A stretch of DNA of 64,000 nucleotides, taken from the NCBI RefSeq assembly GCF_901709675.1, contig NC_051103.1, positions 2,961,501 through 3,025,500 of the forward strand, in the 5' to 3' direction. Positions 24,847 through 34,884 of the stretch are shown here, in pieces. How positions within the stretch are numbered: the first letter of the stretch is position 1; every line of letters starts with the position of its first letter. Source of the DNA: Syngnathus acus. Taxonomy: Eukaryota > Chordata > Actinopteri > Syngnathiformes > Syngnathidae. The notes under the pieces are model-generated. The model was not told the DNA's origin. It saw nothing but the letters and a program-made list of their open reading frames with translations, and searched no databases. The position numbers were made by a program, and so were the translations under genes.

Positions 24847-27800
24847 GCAACAGCAGCTTCAACAGTTGCCGCAGCAAAACAAGGACTTCAACAAATATGC
24901 CTCCCTGAAGGCCGTGGGTGAGGCCAATCATCGTAACACCTTTCACGCCGTTCCTTTTCAAATAAAAAGATTTATTTTTGTATCAGTCAACATCCACTGC
25001 TGTAGTGTTACACCAGCGCAAGCTGTTGTTTGCTAGGAGAGAAGGGCATCACTGTCACACTGCCTGGCAATTGTTTTGATGACGGACCACAGATGTTTTC
25101 TTTTCAATACAAATTACCCGCGTGATCTTATTGTTTCATTCGGGAATCCCGTACGCTTCGGGACCTCGACGGTTCAGGGGACAATGTGAACAAGATGTAG
25201 CACGTTTGCGCGGAGATCTGACAGATGTTATTGATTGTGGCACCCAAGCTGACATGGCGTAAAACAGAAAGAGGCTGTTTATCAAACTGGGTGACAGCGT
25301 CACCACGTGCCACCAAATACACAGAGCACGTGTCACCACCTGATTTGTCTTTGTTTGAAAGCTTGTCAGACACGGAATATCGATCATAATTCTGCTGACA
25401 TCACACTCACGATTAAAAACATGTTTTATAACAACGCTCGGCTTTCAAAACAACATCTGTTTTTTTGGGGCATACCTGCATATTAAATATACTGCATGGT
25501 AATTATTTAGTGAATTCAATCGGGACTGACTAAATGGGATTCATGCTGACAGCAAAGTTTGACAGATGCAAAACACAAGTCTTTATATCCTGTCACATTC
25601 TTATTTTAATCACGATTGGAAATAACGACGTCTTTCAATGCATTACGTGACATCGCTGCAATTTCCTCGCTCACCTTTCCCGACTACTCTTTAGCAGCCA
25701 CCATATTGTCGTTATCGGCCGCATCGCATCCTCTCCCTCGATTCTTCTCTTCCTTAATCTTCTTTTGTCTCTCTATCTCTCCTTTTTTTCACCCACCCTC
25801 TCCAATCCACCGCTGAGCTCCCTTCAGTCCATCATGATCTCTATCACCGCTTGAAGAATCATCAGGCTGCTAATCTCCAGCCTTATCTCGGGTTCTACTC
25901 GGTAGCACGATCCCTGCCGACCATCACCTGGGTTACAATTACGTGAGGTTTCCGCTCGAGGAGTGGAATTCAAAGAGATTTCTGAGAATTCAATTCCACT
26001 CGGCAAACTCAATCTGTGTACGCCAGACGGAACCGGCAGAGTGAAAAGGGCGTCACATTATGTTCTTGGTTGAGCTAATCTTGAGCAAAACCAATGAGTC
26101 GTCTTTACCTCTCGCTATTGTCGATACATCATTGTCTAAGATCAACATGTTCCAAACCAGCCTCTTTTTTTTTTTTTAATTGCTTCTTATTGGAGAAAGT
26201 CTCCAGCAAGTACAAATCACCAATTATGTACTGTCAAATCCGAACATGTCTGCCTTAAAGCCCACCGAGCCGCCTTCTTTCTACTACTCATCATGCAAGA
26301 TCTTTTTTTTTTTTCAAACATAATCCACTGAGCAAAATGAGTGCAATAAAAAAAAAAAGTAGACACTTTTGTTTATTCCAGATGCACTCAAAGTCTGCTT
26401 GGCACTAATGCAAACAGGATTAACAGAATTTTTTTTTTTTTAATCATATGTCCACTAATGTTTCCCGTGGGGCTAATTAGTGAAGTACAAGGATCGCCGT
26501 TCCATGGCTCAAGTCAGATATTCAAAAGGTTGGAGCTTAGAGGCTTCTTGATAGGATGACAATTAACACTACTTAATTAATGAGGAAAGCAATTCCGACA
26601 GATAACAAGACAAAATATTCCGTCAGCTTCCGTCCCGGCATTTCGAGGTTACAAACGGTGCACAATGAGTTAGCATAAGACGACGTTGACACGCAGCGAT
26701 GACACAGTTTTTTTTTTCCTTTGTTTTTTTTCCACCCTCAATTCATATTGTTTGAGTCTCAGCACGACGCCGGTCTTTCATGCACAGACCCACAGCGACG
26801 TTTTCTGTTTCCTGTCACGTACACCCCTGGATGTGTGCACCGTTGCGCTGACTGCCGCCCAATTGATTCAACTGTCGACTGAGCAAGTTCGATCCCACCG
26901 CGGGCAGCCATTCGAGCAGCGTCTCAGCGGGTGACCCCCCCCCCCCCATCTTCCCGATTCTCACCCGCGAACCTCTCCGCTTGTCTCTCACCTGCTCTCA
27001 CTGTGATAAAGTAGATTTATAGCTGCAATAGTAGCGGAAACTCGCTGAGTGTGTTAACTTTATCTCCAAGGGTACAGAGGCAACAAGGGCATAAGAGTAA
27101 TGACTGGACTGTGAACACGGATAAGACAGAAAACATTTCATGCTGATAAGACACACCGGCTCAAGCCATGGAGACTGACAGAGGCGTGGAGCATTAAACC
27201 AAAGGCTGTAAACGGAACTTTATAATGCCAAGATAGACATAATCCTCATTTGGATCCGTACCAAACTTTACGCCATCTACCTAACCCACCTCGTGTATTT
27301 TCCTGATTGTTCTCAGCAAGATTCATGCATTATAGATATAGCGAGAAAAATGAAGACTAAAATGCTCTCTGCTATTGTTAACTAAAGAGAACTTCTGCAG
27401 CTGCAGCTTTTATTTGGAGATAAACTAAATGGCTGGAACAGCTACCTCATTGCCACACGACTCACTTCACAACTTCGTTCTGTCTCTAATGCAGTAGTAA
27501 AGTCAATACGGAATTACAGACAGACAGAGATGAAGTTACTTCTGAATTAAATTTCATCCATGATTGTTTTGTCTCCCTCTTCTGCCAGCTGCCAAATACA
27601 ACGGTGATGTGTTCAATAAGCGCAGGATGATGGTGGAGCTCCCAACAAAAGGCGGTCTTCCGCTCCAACCCATGGGCAACTCCCGACCCCCCATGACCAA
27701 CTTGTCAGCGATGACCACCAACCCGATCGCTTCGAACACCATGGCTTCCCACTCCATGAACCACATGACCTCCAAGACCCCTATGACGTCAATGACACCC

Positions 27801-28565
27801 ATGACCGCGATGACGCCCATGACCTCCCTTGCCCCAATGACTTCTATGACTCCGATGACCTCATTGGGACCGCTGACCCCAGAGCCGGTGGCAACATATG
27901 TTACCGAGATGTCCAGAATCCCCTCCGTGTCAACCCTCCCGACAGACCGACGCGGCGCCGGAGTAACGTCGTTAAAGCCCAACGGCCAGAAATCCAAAAG
28001 CAACCACAGCCACGTCACCCACGGCTCCCACAGTGCCCTCACTCACCTTCACAGCCACAGTAGCAAGCCCACAGGACTGGGGACGACCTCCTTGGCACAC
28101 ATGGGGGGTACTATGCCCGGGGGCACATCCCTAGGAATATCCAGGGTTCCCGAGACCCCCGTGGGCTCCAGCTTTGCAACAATGGGTCGACCGTTGGCAT
28201 ACAGTCCTAATACCACAGGACTGGGGACGACCTCCTTGGCACACATGGGGGGTACTATGCCCGGGAGCACATCCCTAGGAATATCCAGGGTTCCCGAGAC
28301 CCCCGTGGGCTCCAGCTTTGCAACAATGGGTCGACCGTTGGCGTACAGTTCTAATACCATCTCGTCCGGGCATACGATGGGTTTAAGGGGCTGGGATGGG
28401 ACAGAGACGGTGGGCCGGAGGAAGAACTACGGCCACAAGAGGCCTCAGTGTACGGTGCTGGAACCAAACCAGCTCCATGGCAGCGGAGGCCACAGCCACA
28501 GCCAACACTTCCTCCCCACACAGCCCTACTTTGTGACCAACAGCAAGACAGAGGTGACTGTGTGA
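12572..28565 (+). CDS. SHISA9: SHISA9 (CKAMP44), AMPA-receptor auxiliary Shisa-family membrane protein (four coding exons)
   Basis: Shisa6/7/9-type proteins bind AMPA receptors and tune desensitisation at excitatory synapses. The CDS joins 12572-13080, 13746-13852, 24684-24917 and 27589-28565 (1827 nt, 608 aa), with all junctions GT/AG and in phase. Visible parts: signal peptide about 1-22; N-glycosylation sequons N39 and N114; Cys-rich Shisa domain about 57-103 (CCGTCGFRFCC); transmembrane helix about 134-155; 25 Gln at 239-263; the block NKYASLKAV; a Met-Thr-Pro tract about 319-382; a 48-residue tandem repeat at 445-540; C-terminal EVTV, a class II PDZ ligand. It is longer than mammalian SHISA9 (about 424 aa, recalled). 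The choice of SHISA9 over SHISA6 rests mainly on linkage to CPPED1 and SNX29. Teleosts may have two SHISA9 copies, and I cannot say which this is. Confidence 0.9.
13081..13745 (+). other. SHISA9 intron 1
   Basis: 665 nt with donor GTAAGT and acceptor TTACAG. AT-rich with nothing else recognisable. The open frames here are chance. Confidence 0.85.
13746..13852 (+). CDS. SHISA9: SHISA9 exon 2 (juxtamembrane cytoplasmic segment)
   Basis: 107 nt completing Arg170 and encoding residues 171-205 (RVVANVLQGG to GAANL) plus one base of codon 206. Splice sites are TTACAG before and GTAAGT after. The phase fits exons 1 and 3. The position after the transmembrane exon matches the Shisa6/9 pattern. Confidence 0.85.
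13921..13950 (+). repeat. 15-bp perfect tandem duplication
   Basis: GCAGATTCTGCATCA occurs twice back to back, 70 nt inside SHISA9 intron 2. It was probably a slippage or repair event, and no function is visible. Confidence 0.95.
17971..17985. repeat. Poly-C tract (15)
   Basis: A C15 run followed by TCCCC in SHISA9 intron 2. Confidence 0.9.
18808..18847 (+). repeat. Fragment of a tRNA-like dispersed repeat
   Basis: GGGGTTTGAATCTGGGCTCT and the following TTCGCTGTAGTTCGCC resemble the B-box and downstream part of a common fish dispersed repeat (GGGTTCAAATCCGGGCTC, then TGTGTGGAGTTTGC). The similarity is to a consensus recalled from memory. Confidence 0.4.
23210..23226. repeat. Poly-G tract (17)
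   Basis: An uninterrupted G17 run in SHISA9 intron 2. Confidence 0.9.
24684..24917 (+). CDS. SHISA9: SHISA9 exon 3 (polyglutamine exon)
   Basis: 234 nt encoding Q206 to V283 plus one base of codon 284. The order is HPYPSLSQL, then 25 Gln, then the family-conserved NKYASLKAV. The acceptor TTCACAG at 24677-24683 is the only nearby one that keeps frame with exon 2. The donor is GTGAGG at 24918. The HPYPSL and KYASLKAV blocks identify it as the Shisa6/9 cytoplasmic segment. Confidence 0.93.
24782..24856 (+). repeat. (CAG/CAA)25 coding repeat, 25 glutamines
   Basis: Twenty-five consecutive Gln codons, an irregular mix of CAG and CAA, inside SHISA9 exon 3. CAA interruptions usually slow length change by slippage. 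The opposite strand gives an open poly-Leu frame that is a shadow. Confidence 0.97.
24918..27588 (+). other. SHISA9 intron 3
   Basis: 2.7 kb with donor GTGAGG and acceptor CTGCCAG. It contains T-runs and a C-run near 26936-26947. No other feature was recognised. Confidence 0.85.
27589..28565 (+). CDS. SHISA9: SHISA9 exon 4 (terminal coding exon, PDZ ligand)
   Basis: 977 nt encoding residues 284-608 and the TGA stop. It starts AAKYNGDVFNKRRMMVELPT, which matches the KRR segment of Shisa6/9 tails. The Met-Thr-Pro tract and the 48-residue duplication follow. It ends QPYFVTNSKTEVTV, the conserved PDZ-binding terminus. The in-frame repeats account for much of the extra length over mammalian homologues. 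Confidence 0.94.
27693..27885 (+). repeat. Coding Met-Thr-Pro repetitive tract in SHISA9
   Basis: Degenerate repeats of the type PMTSMTPMTAMTPMT cover roughly residues 319-382. Codons vary (ATGACC, ATGACG, ATGACT), so this is an older, diverged short-period repeat rather than a fresh microsatellite. The tract lies in the cytoplasmic tail and is expected to be disordered. Confidence 0.9.
28071..28358 (+). repeat. 144-bp in-frame tandem duplication in SHISA9 exon 4
   Basis: Copy 1 is 28071-28214 and copy 2 is 28215-28358. They differ at three positions (about 98% identical): G to A gives Gly to Ser, A to G is silent, and C to T gives Pro to Ser. Each copy encodes 48 residues starting TGLGTTSLAHMGGTMPG. 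Near identity points to a recent duplication or conversion, or to an assembly artefact. Confidence 0.97.
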
Positions 28566-31500
28566 GCCACGATATGAAGGCAAACTGTAAAGTATGCATG
28601 TGAAATGGTGACAAGTAATTTCCCAACGGAGACACCGACACCAGAGTTGGCCAAACGGCGCAGGTCTGTTTGTTTGTGCGATGAAGCTAAAGCTTGTTGG
28701 TACTGGTCAAAGATTCCTCCACATTTGTGATGTGTGTGTGGCCTGCTCGGTCACTTTTTACATATCGCCGAGACCACTGCTCAAGGTTTAAGTTGGTAAC
28801 TATCTTTCAAGTTGTATCTTACAAAGGAAAAGGAAACCTGCCGATACAGATACGAAAGGGAAGCAAGCCCTCGAAGCAATACAAGGGATCCGACTTTGAA
28901 AGCATTGCCGAGTCACACCGAGTATCACGACGTCTGTTAAACGAGCGTGGTTGAACTCAACCACATTCCACCAGAATCTCTTGATGGGTTCAGAACCGAC
29001 ATATGACAAGGGCTCTGGGCTTTGAACTGCATTCATAAGCAGGTTTTATATCGAGGCCAGTCAGAAGCCTCTTCATAAGCTTCACTACTGAAGGTCACCC
29101 TTCTCAATCAAAGCTCCAGCACAGATAATATTGGGCTGAGGAGTCGGATTGTTCCTGCTCAGCTCTCATCTGCATGCTGACAGCTGGCCCAGAGGTGGGG
29201 CAGAGAAGCAGGATCCGGATGCTGCTGCAGCATCTTTCTTCCATAATCACACTCAAGTGCACATCCAAGTATTCACATGTAAGATTGGGGCCAACACATA
29301 GCATATTGTAGAAATGTCACTCATCTGGCTTTTACAACTCATTTACTGTTTTGTTTGCTTATGTGAGCTGTGCATATTTGTTACATATTGAATTAAATCT
29401 CAAGTGGAACGAAATATGGAGTTTGTTGTAAGGTACATATGAGATTTAGGGAACTCTCTTTACACAGTTGCAGTCAAATATGCACAGTGGTCAGAACGGG
29501 GCCGTCATTAGACTAAAACTGGACATCATTGACATTTATCATATATACACACACATATATACACAAAATAAATGAAACAACAGCAACAACAAAATTTATT
29601 CCCAGATTTTCGATTCAGGACATTGTGGAAAAATAAGGTCACTGCTTGCTTTCGATGTTTATCACAACCAAATGAGCAAAGATCAAAATGTGGAAATATA
29701 AACCCACTTGCCAACTGCTATTGCTTCACCATGAAAGCTCATCCCGTTTTGTAGAAGCAGTCACCGGAATAATTGTGAAGCGGCTATAGAGGTGGAAGCA
29801 ATTGGTGGTAAAAAAAAAAAAAATACAAATACGCATCCCTTGCCATGAGATTTTATGTTATATTAGAAAAAAAAAAAAGTAGGGGCAGCTGGAAGTGGTT
29901 GCACTCACGGCTCACGGTTGATGGGGTCATGGCCACAGATGACCAGCTTCAAGAGACAGTCATGTTGGAAATTCTTCATTCAGGCAGTCAGACAGACATA
30001 AAAAATCTATAATAATTGAAACAATTCCTTCTAGGAAGCTTGTTGACGTTTTGTTGGGAAATAGAGGGAAACGAAAGACCGGAAGCTTTGTCGTAATTAG
30101 CTTGGGTTGAATAACGCAATAAGTGATTAACTTCAGCGTTACAATACTGGTTACATTACAAATCAAGAACCAAAAAGAGTCATCAATAAGTTCCGTGTAG
30201 GTGTAAGGTCATGTCCTTAGTCCTCTTTCTATATCTCAAATCACGACATCCTCAATAATACTGAAACATAAAGTTGTCCAGTAAGGACTCCCGGATGATT
30301 TTTGACATGATTTTTTTTTTCTGCTGTTTCTTTTCTACGTGCCTTCTCTCTCTTATAAATCATCCTGTCTATTATTTGGCAGCTAAAAACACCACCTTAC
30401 GAGCCTTGGTCAGTCATACTGTGGCAAGGAGTTGGTCAAGGAAAAATGAATGAAACAACATTCACGTGCAAAATGGAAGGAGGGGGGGTGGGGGGGTTGA
30501 GTGGTTGAAACACCTCACAATTCTTTCTTTGCACCTAAAACACACACATCGAAGCACACGGCGAAATAAACGACCTGACGTCTGCGCGCGTTTTGTGACA
30601 TTATTGTAAAACACCGTACAGTACTTCATTATATTTACATGGTGCCGAAAAAGCGAAGTGTGGAGAGTCTCCGCTGTCAAGCGTGAGGTCAATAATTGGA
30701 GCCGAGAGAATCTCTAAGATGCACACTTCTTCATCTCGTGCCCTTTTCCTTGTCTTATAGCTACAAAGGCCAGGCCTTATTCAGAGAACAAAAAAACGGA
30801 TCTCGCGGTCCTATTTTGTTCTTGGTTGAAGAGCTCTATTAAAATACACAATACACAATTCCCATTAGACATGTCACGCTGAAATTGAGCTTGATTGTTG
30901 TGAGAAGCGGGAGGAAAACACTCGGCAAAACATCCACTAGGGATATTCAATAAGTCGAGACTTGTGGCCAGAAGGGATTAGGAGCTCTCATTGTGATCTT
31001 TAATCACCAAAACGTGACAAGAGGCAACTTCACCGTGGCAACACAAGACTGTCAACCCTGGATAGGGTGGAAGCATTGAATAATTGATACTGCTGGAGGT
31101 GCAAAGTGAAAAGTTGTGAATCTGATATGACTGTTGACATACATATGGTGCATCGATGCAGCATCTTAAATCGTAGACACCAGTAAAAGAACAAACAAAA
31201 AATAAAACGGGCCACCCTAACCAAAAAAGTAGCAAAAGTCTCAAAATAAATGGTTAATATCATGAAAACAGTCTTATTTTTTTCTTGATAAATTTTGAAT
31301 TTATTTTTGATCATTTTTATAATATTTTCTGGGGGGAATAAATCGGATTTTGGTAGTTGATTTATTCTCTCAAAATGACATTTTTATCATAAAAACAGAC
31401 TGTTTTTTTTAAATAGTCACATTTTTCGCTTTAGTCCCATAATAATTTGTTTTTATTTTCGGGACTCAATACTCCTTCACAATTGAATATATTTGCAGCC

Positions 31501-32355
31501 TTAATTTCCTAGTGAATAGGATTTCACTTACTCAGCCACGCATATTTGCCATTTAAAAAAATACAGCAGTTTGATGAAGGAAAGTACCGATAAAATAGAA
31601 AGTCCATGTACGGTGGTGACTATTAAGGGCTCAAACAACTTTAGTTAACAAGTTTTTTTTTTAAACCGCATCCTGCTATTTGCTCAACCCACTCCTCCAA
31701 CATGAAATGGGGAGGGGGGGGGTTCTTGTCAGCAATGTTTACAAGTTTGTATAGCCTCCGTCTGTACAGTATGCGCATTGTTTTCACTTTTGGCTTTCGC
31801 ACATGGCAAAAAAAAAAAAAATGAAATGTACTGTTTTTGTTTTTGCTCGTTCATATGGACTGTCAGCAAACGATAACGACTATGTATACTTTCTGTGAGC
31901 TTAGCGGGAACAGAGCGAATGGTGACGAAAAAAAAACCTCACCAGTTATTGACACCTGCAATGTCCAGCGCCAAGGGATTTCCCATAACCGCAGCAGAAT
32001 CGATAAGCTATTTGTGGGACGATTATTATCCACTAGCAAGCTAATCTTTTTGTAGAACAATTAACCGATTGGCTCATTTTTTGTGTCTTTGCCCTGGACT
32101 AAACACAAAGACATTCGATTTGATATTTTTTATGTCCGGACCAGTTTGTGGTATTTATGCATACGTGTACAATAAATACTTATGGTCCTGACACTGCATT
32201 TACATGTGAAGTATATGTAAAGCATATTTTCAATGGTAGAAGCCCATCTCCCACTATTGTTTGCACAGTAGCTTATAATATGCACCGTGATGCCCCGTTG
32301 TCCTTTTACTGACTTTGAACTCTGTGAAATAAAGTTATGAGGAAAAAAAAAATTA
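28566..32355 (+). other. SHISA9: Candidate SHISA9 3'UTR
   Basis: Downstream of the stop there is no other gene signal. Possible polyadenylation signals are AATAAA at 29567-29572 and, more convincingly, at 32328-32333. The second lies in TGAAATAAAGTT and is followed within 50 nt by a GT-containing stretch. Use of the distal site would give a 3.8 kb 3'UTR, plausible for a neuronal transcript. The extent is inference. Confidence 0.4.
32328..32333 (+). terminator. Candidate distal SHISA9 polyadenylation signal (AATAAA)
   Basis: AATAAA lies in a good 3'-end setting, with an A-rich stretch soon after it and TGTTTTGTCC about 70 nt further. A proximal alternative is at 29567-29572. Confidence 0.4.
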
Positions 32356-34858
32356 TTTTGGTACTACTCGACTATTGTTAGAAAAAGACATAGCAGGTGT
32401 TTTGTCCCAAAATATGAGCATAGTGTTGCTAAGATGAACTTCTTTTGATTTCCTTTTTACAGGTGGAGGGTTCACAGGGATATTTTTAGTTGGTTTTGTT
32501 GTTGATTTGACATCTATTAATATCTTACTATTGTTCTATATACGACTTTCTTACGTGGCAATAAAAAGATGACTTCTGCAAAAATCATCTTTAATTGCCT
32601 CTTCTTCTTTTACTCCCATAGCGGCGCAGGCCTCCCTCTCTTAGGACAAGCATAACATTGAAAACTGCATTACAATATTTGAAGCGCGAGTTCTCTCGTG
32701 TTTTCTAAGCTAATCAAAAGCTATCAAGTTGAACTCTCTTTGAACCCCAACTGAGAACATCTCCGCCACACTCAATCACACCCACTGTTTTGGTTGTAAA
32801 TTGTTTTAGTCTCTTACCTTGAAGTGAACCGTGCGAGGTATGCGAGTGAAAGAAAATAATCCAAACTATCTTTGAACTGTGCTCCAAAGGTCACTTCAGG
32901 GCCAAGAAAATCTTCAGTGGTCACATGCATTTAAAACACTCGGTGGAAACAAAGCTTTCTACTCTTTGTAGTGCTGTCTCTTCTACCTTCACAAAAAAAA
33001 AAAAGTGGATTGGCTCATCGAGTTTCATCATCTACAGAAGCATAAGCACCTCTCAACAGAATGTCAAGGTGAGATGAAACCTTCCTAGGTGCAGTGGGAC
33101 TTCTGAAAGTGACTGACTAAAATTGTGGAGATCAACAGACCAAAACAACATTTGGTAGCAGCCATGCAAATTCGTGGAAGACAAGTTTGTTTTGGAAGGG
33201 ACTGCTGGAAATATTCAAACGACGCTAGACTGGCTGCTTAAAGCCAACATTTGGGGGTCATGCAAGCCTTGGCATCATATGTTCAATCTCTGGCGCAAAG
33301 TGAACGGCAGGATGTCACACCCTCCCCTCTCAGTTAATCATTCCACTCCCTATTTGTAAAATAGAAAAAAACACGACTGCCGAGGAGTTTTACATCGCCA
33401 CACATGAATTTTAAAATGAAGACGGCACTCGGCTTTTCAGAAAGCACATGATATTTTCATGGCCCAGGGACCCCCGAATCAGAATTGGCGCAAAAAATGA
33501 ACCATTTCCTCAGTAGCTTCAGACTAGGAGGAGTCGGGCTCTTCTTCTCTGTGAAGCGAAAGTGATGTACAGCCTAGAGGGAAACCCTGACAGTGACGCG
33601 GGAACTCACTTTGTCGTCTTGTACCACTGTGTGTGTGTTTGAACCGCACATTCAGAACAGTCGCAATATCATTCCTCATCCTGTTTGGATGTATTCCGTC
33701 TTTTTATTTGCAAGTTCTACTGGTTTGCTACTCAGTTCCACATCATGCTTTTATTTGCCGTAATAATTTGTCTTGTGCCTCTTTTAGGCATTTCTCAAAC
33801 AAACACACTCGGCAGCTTTCTGCCTTTTACCGAGAGCAAGCCGTGGATTTCAAATGTCACATGAGTCAAATGCAAAGTTGGAGGTGCTGGAATAAAAGTT
33901 CAGCGAGTCATCCTGTCAAAAGGATTGACTGGACCACATGTTCAATGCTGACTTATTCTGCTTTTTATTCCTCATTTTGCTTTCTAGCCTAGTGTCGATA
34001 GTGCGAAACGGGTAATAGTGACAAAACCGAGCTTTACTGCTCCCCGCTGAACGAGGGAGGCAAGCGTGTTGCCTTCAGGGGTCGAGAAGCCGCCTCGGGG
34101 CAAGAGTGAAGACGAAGATAATAAGACTGGAGCCCGCCGACGGATAAACATACAAACTACGGCTGAGATCCACCTGCATGCCAGATGGTTCATCAGCAGG
34201 TCTCCCTTTGGCCTCCTCCAAAAGGAAATGGATCACTGAAGGACAAACTAATGTGCTTACTGACCGTCATGTTGTGAAAAAGCTTCAAGAAAATGTCAGG
34301 AACAAAGTGACATTGACAAATATTCGCCTCCTGACCCAAATAATGTGGCCTTCATCATCTGTGATCAGTCAGCAGTCGGTCAACTGCTGCTGAGTAACAA
34401 GGCAAATCAGTGGGAAAGGTCACACCATGAAGAGAAAAGAATTTCCTGGTATTTATTATTATTTTTTTTTTTACTCAAGCAGATCAAAATCATCCGAAAG
34501 ATATGAAAAAGGAACACAGTCTCTGCGGACTTGTGACTCTGAGCTGTTTTTTATCCCCCCCCCCCCCCCCCTCAAATTGCATCAGAGACTTTCAATTGGC
34601 TTGTGCAGAGTGAAAGAGCAGAAAAAAAAAAAAAAGAAAACAAATGACAAAAGCCTCTTTGATAACCACTTGCAGCCAAGCTTGAAACAAAGCAACGAAG
34701 CTTTGGATTTTAGTTCGACAACTACGGACCAATCAGCTTGGAGTGTTGACATCCTGTCTGTACTTAAGAGTGACATCCAGCTCAGCTAATGGATGGCCTT
34801 GACTACACAGCGGTCACCACAAGCAGCCTGGAGTGGACCGAAGGGCGGCGCACTTCCC

Positions 34859-34884
34859 AAAAAAAAAAAAAAAAAAAAAAAAAA
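34859..34884. repeat. Poly-A tract (26)
   Basis: An uninterrupted A26 run in the intergenic region, without a recognisable element before it. Confidence 0.9.

Noticed and set aside
24719-24961. Poly-leucine minus-strand frame
   Set aside because: It is the reverse complement of the CAG/CAA glutamine tract.
27554-28042. 162-codon minus-strand frame opposite SHISA9 exon 4
   Set aside because: It is a shadow created by the Met-Thr repeats on the coding strand (the complement gives Val/Ile/Gly repeats). The plus strand has splice continuity and the conserved C-terminus.
28049-28360. 103-codon minus-strand frame with an internal duplication
   Set aside because: It is the antisense of the 144-bp duplication in SHISA9 exon 4, with no independent support.
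34427-34789. 120-codon plus-strand frame in the intergenic gap
   Set aside because: It includes poly-T, poly-C and poly-A tracts and has low-complexity composition with no splice context.
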